Assembly: GCA_963678215.1 (NCBI GenBank)
Contig: OY782758.1
Span: 248,001-312,000 of the forward strand
Direction of reading: 5' to 3'
Origin: Thiobius zoothamnicola
GTDB lineage: Bacteria; Pseudomonadota; Gammaproteobacteria; Chromatiales; Chromatiaceae
DNA length: 64,000 nt
Position numbers and translations under genes: made by a program. This document shows positions 61,697 through 64,000 of the stretch, piece after piece; position 1 is the stretch's first letter, and the number at the start of each line of letters is the position of its first letter. Under the pieces are notes generated by a model. It searched no databases. It worked only from the letters and a program-made list of their open reading frames with translations, and had not been told where the DNA came from.

Positions 61697-63842
61697 ATGG
61701 AAATATCACGTCGAAATTTCCTCAAAACCACAGCGCTTACAGGCACTGCCTTCGTATTGGGGCTATACCTGCCGGAAAAATCCCGTGTCACCGCCGCCGA
61801 ATCGACGGCGAAAAAGCTTGCTCCGAACGCTTTTGTCCGTATTGGCGAGGACAATAGGATCACTTTTCTTATCGGTCAGGCTGAAATGGGCCAAAACACC
61901 TTCACGACACTTTCGATGTGCATTGCGGAGGATCTGGATGCTGATTGGGAAAAGACTGACATTATCTCCGCCCCGGTTCATCCTGCCTATAACCATGCCT
62001 GGGCGCCGATGCAGTTGACTGGTGGCTCGTCTTCCATTTACACCATGCAGGCGGAGATGCGCAAAGTCGGGGCTTCGATCCGTCAGATGTTGATGAGCGC
62101 CGCCGCCAAACGTTGGAATACTCAAATTTCACGGATTAAGACGAAAGACTCCATGGTCTTAAAACCTGCGACTGGTGCCGGATTGACCTATGGCGACCTG
62201 ATTGAAGATATCGCCAATCTGGAGGTTCCACAGAATCCCAAACTTAAATTGCCCAAAGCATTTAAGCTCATTGGTAAACCTGTTAAGCGCCATCCTAAAG
62301 AAGCCTGGGCCAAAGTGCGGGGCGAGGCCGAATTTGGCATTGACGTAAGGTTGGAGAATCAGAAATATGCGGCGATGATTCACCCCCCGGTTTTTGGCGC
62401 GACGGTTAAAAACTTTGATGGCAGCAAAGCGCTGCAGCGACAAGGGGTTCATCGGGTCAAGCAGACGCCTTTTGGCATCGCCGTGATTGCTGATCACTGG
62501 TGGCAGGCCAAACAGGCCTTGGATGATGTCAAAGTGGTATGGAATGCGGGGGAATTTAAGCAGGTCAGTAGCGAAAGTCTGCGCCAACAGTACCGGGCAA
62601 TGATGGAAAAACCGGGCGCAAGCGCGCGAAAGGAAGGCGATACCGCCAAAGCTTTTCAGCAAGCGGCGCAGATACTCGAAGCTGATTATGAGTTTCCTTT
62701 CCTTGCCCATGCTCCGATGGAGCCGCTTCACTGCACCGTTCATGACCAAGGCGGTAAAGCCGGGATCTGGACTGGTGGTCAGATGCAGACGGTTTACCGT
62801 AACGCCTGCGCGGAGGCACTTGGTCTTGAGCGTGAGGCTGTCACCTATCACCTATCACAACACTTACTTGGGGGGTGGTTTTGGCCGGCGGGCGGTACCC
62901 AATATGGACTTTATCCTGGATGCTGTGTTCGCGGCGAAAGGTGAACCTTGGCCTGTCATGACTCTTTGGGCGCGGGAAGATGACATCCGTATGGGCAATT
63001 ATCGTCCGTTGCGCATCAATAAAGTCAGGGTCGCCCTTGATCAGCAAGGCAATATCACCGCCTTTGAGTCGAAACTGGTTGGGCAATCCATCATGGCTGA
63101 CACGATGTTCGCCAGTTTTATCCAGAATGACGTGGATCCCTTTATGGTCGAAGGCCTTGCCACCCATCATTATGATTTCCAAAATAATGATATCCAGGTT
63201 TATCGCGTCAAACTGCCGATTGTGCCATTGTGGTGGCGGTCAGTGGGGCATACCCATACAGCGCCTGTCGTGGAAGGTATTATTGATGAAGCGGCGCATG
63301 CTGCAGGGCGAGACCCTGTTGATTACCGTCTGAATCTGCTCACTGAGAAACGCATGGTGGATGTGTTGGAGGATGTGGCGAGAATTTCGGGTTGGAAGAC
63401 CCGTAAAAAGGAACAAAATATCGGTTATGGCGTCGCTGTGGTTGAGTCGTTCAAATCCTTTGTTGCTCAAGTGGTGAAAGTCCGCGTCTCCGGCAATCAA
63501 TTCGAGATTGAGAAGGTCTGGTGCAGTGTTGATTGCGGGTTCGCCTTCAATCCGCTCAACGTCGAAAATCAGATGATGGGTGGCATTCACTTCGGTTTGG
63601 GGCCGGTTAAATTCAGCGCCCTGACGGTTAAGGATGGTATGGTCGAGCAGAGTAACTTCCATGACTATAAGGTTGTTCGCATGTCCGATGCGCCGGATGT
63701 CGAAGTCAGCATACTGAATTCGGGTGAAGAGCCAGGCGGCATTGGTGAACCGGGCACGCCGCCGATTATCGCGGCTGTTGCCAACGCCATCTTTGACGCG
63801 ACGGGCAAACGTTACCGTTCTCAGCCAATCGAGATGGGATAA
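61697..63842 (+). pseudogene. iorB: Molybdopterin-binding large subunit (IorB type), frameshifted by 7-bp duplication
   Basis: Reads in two frames. The first (61697-62944) has a Tat signal (SRRNFLKTTALTGTAFVLGL) and AEMGQNTFTTLSMCIAEDLD; the second (about 62850-63842) has NTYLGGGFGRRAVPNMDFIL, WWRSVGHTHTAPVVEGIIDE and the active-site-region GIGEPGTPPIIAAVANAI. Ancestral VTYHNTYLGGG is broken because CACCTAT is present twice in tandem at 62842-62855. Removing one copy restores one frame of about 713 residues. Probably inactive as it stands unless the repeat slips. Confidence 0.88.
62842..62855 (+). repeat. 7-bp tandem duplication causing the frameshift
   Basis: CACCTAT CACCTAT, two perfect copies. 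One copy fits the family reading frame; two shift it by +1. Confidence 0.85.
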
Positions 63843-63850
63843 AACCATTC

Positions 63851-64000
63851 ATGTTCGCCAATAAGCAGTATATCGGGTTCTTCGATCATTGCCGGGGCCA
63901 AGGTTTGGATATCGTCTGTGCCAGCGTTTTGTATACCGAAGGCTCGACTTATCGCAAACCAGGCGCAACCATGTTGATCAACGTCGATGGTGATTTCATC
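63851..64000 (+). CDS. XdhC/CoxI family protein, partial
   Basis: First 50 residues only; the gene runs off the window. The opening (YIGFFDHCRGQGLDIVCASV, then TEGSTYRKPGATMLINVDG) is the XdhC/CoxF-type N-terminus. XdhC binds and sulfurates the molybdenum cofactor before insertion into hydroxylases, consistent with the two upstream subunit genes. Appears intact as far as it goes. Confidence 0.85.
   Translation, partial: MFANKQYIGFFDHCRGQGLDIVCASVLYTEGSTYRKPGATMLINVDGDFI

Noticed and set aside
1..64000. CRISPR arrays, prophage or integron integrase
   Set aside because: No regularly spaced repeats, no structural phage genes and no tyrosine recombinase were seen in any frame.

Overview
The window is a piece of a gammaproteobacterial chromosome of intermediate base composition, probably from a sulfur-oxidising, carbon-fixing chemolithoautotroph. 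The evidence is an alpha-carboxysome tandem shell protein (CsoS1D), a periplasmic DsrE-like protein, a soluble PDC/Cache sensor protein, and gamma/beta-type housekeeping order (ispE - tRNA-Gln - prs - rplY - pth; ftsY-ftsE-ftsX; tatABC; rsfS-nadD). Genus cannot be fixed from this sequence.

Layout. 1-2500 is insertion-sequence debris: a two-frame IS630 transposase sits in the N-terminal part of nadA, followed by IS3 and IS5 remnants. 2509-4600 holds csoS1D, a Nudix hydrolase and a stand-alone malonyltransferase. 4652-11485 is ordinary metabolism (PDC sensor, DUF1820, hisI, gloB, dihydroorotase, moaA, pgpA, a deaminase, a DsrE-like protein).

11534-19950 is the most striking region: two almost identical 1212-bp IS5-family copies in the same orientation bracket about 6 kb and are flanked on the outside by the same 5 bp (ATCTA). 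The DNA between them is a run of minus-strand integron gene cassettes separated by five complete attC sites, with no integron integrase in view. The cassettes carry three toxin-antitoxin pairs (HicAB, HigBA-like, RelE/NadS-like), a possible ADP-ribosyltransferase-fold protein, a HEPN-like protein, a small protein whose last codons were hit by an IS30, and a membrane protein cut by the second IS5 copy. It looks like a composite transposon that has captured an integrase-less cassette array.

19956-27152 returns to core genes (rsfS, nadD, formyl-THF cyclo-ligase, TRAP permeases, rpoH, parE); rpoH is preceded by two tandem CIRCE operators. 27383-36017 is a visibly AT-rich island between parE and ftsY. 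After an IS3 scar it carries an unusual seven-gene same-strand cluster: a P1B-like ATPase without the CPC motif, a possible hot-dog protein, an ATP-grasp ligase, a saccharopine-dehydrogenase-like enzyme, a PhnZ-type HD diiron oxygenase, a methyltransferase and a DUF2785 protein. I know of no described pathway with this set. A TauD/BBOX-type dioxygenase that could be an oxidative partner lies 22 kb away at 58239-59330.

36126-38691 is ftsYEX. 38764-46134 is a minus-strand LPS/glycan block (O-antigen ligase, FkbM methyltransferase, two GT4 and one GT9 glycosyltransferases, asparagine synthase-like). 46398-57527 is core again (TPR lipoprotein, ispE, tRNA-Gln, prs, rplY, pth, rmuC, dapF-like, sdaA, tatABC). 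57481-61021 holds small hypotheticals, the dioxygenase, acuI and fxsA. 61280-64000 is a decaying molybdenum hydroxylase locus: the small subunit lacks its N-terminus, the large subunit is frameshifted by a 7-bp tandem duplication, and an XdhC-family gene runs off the window.
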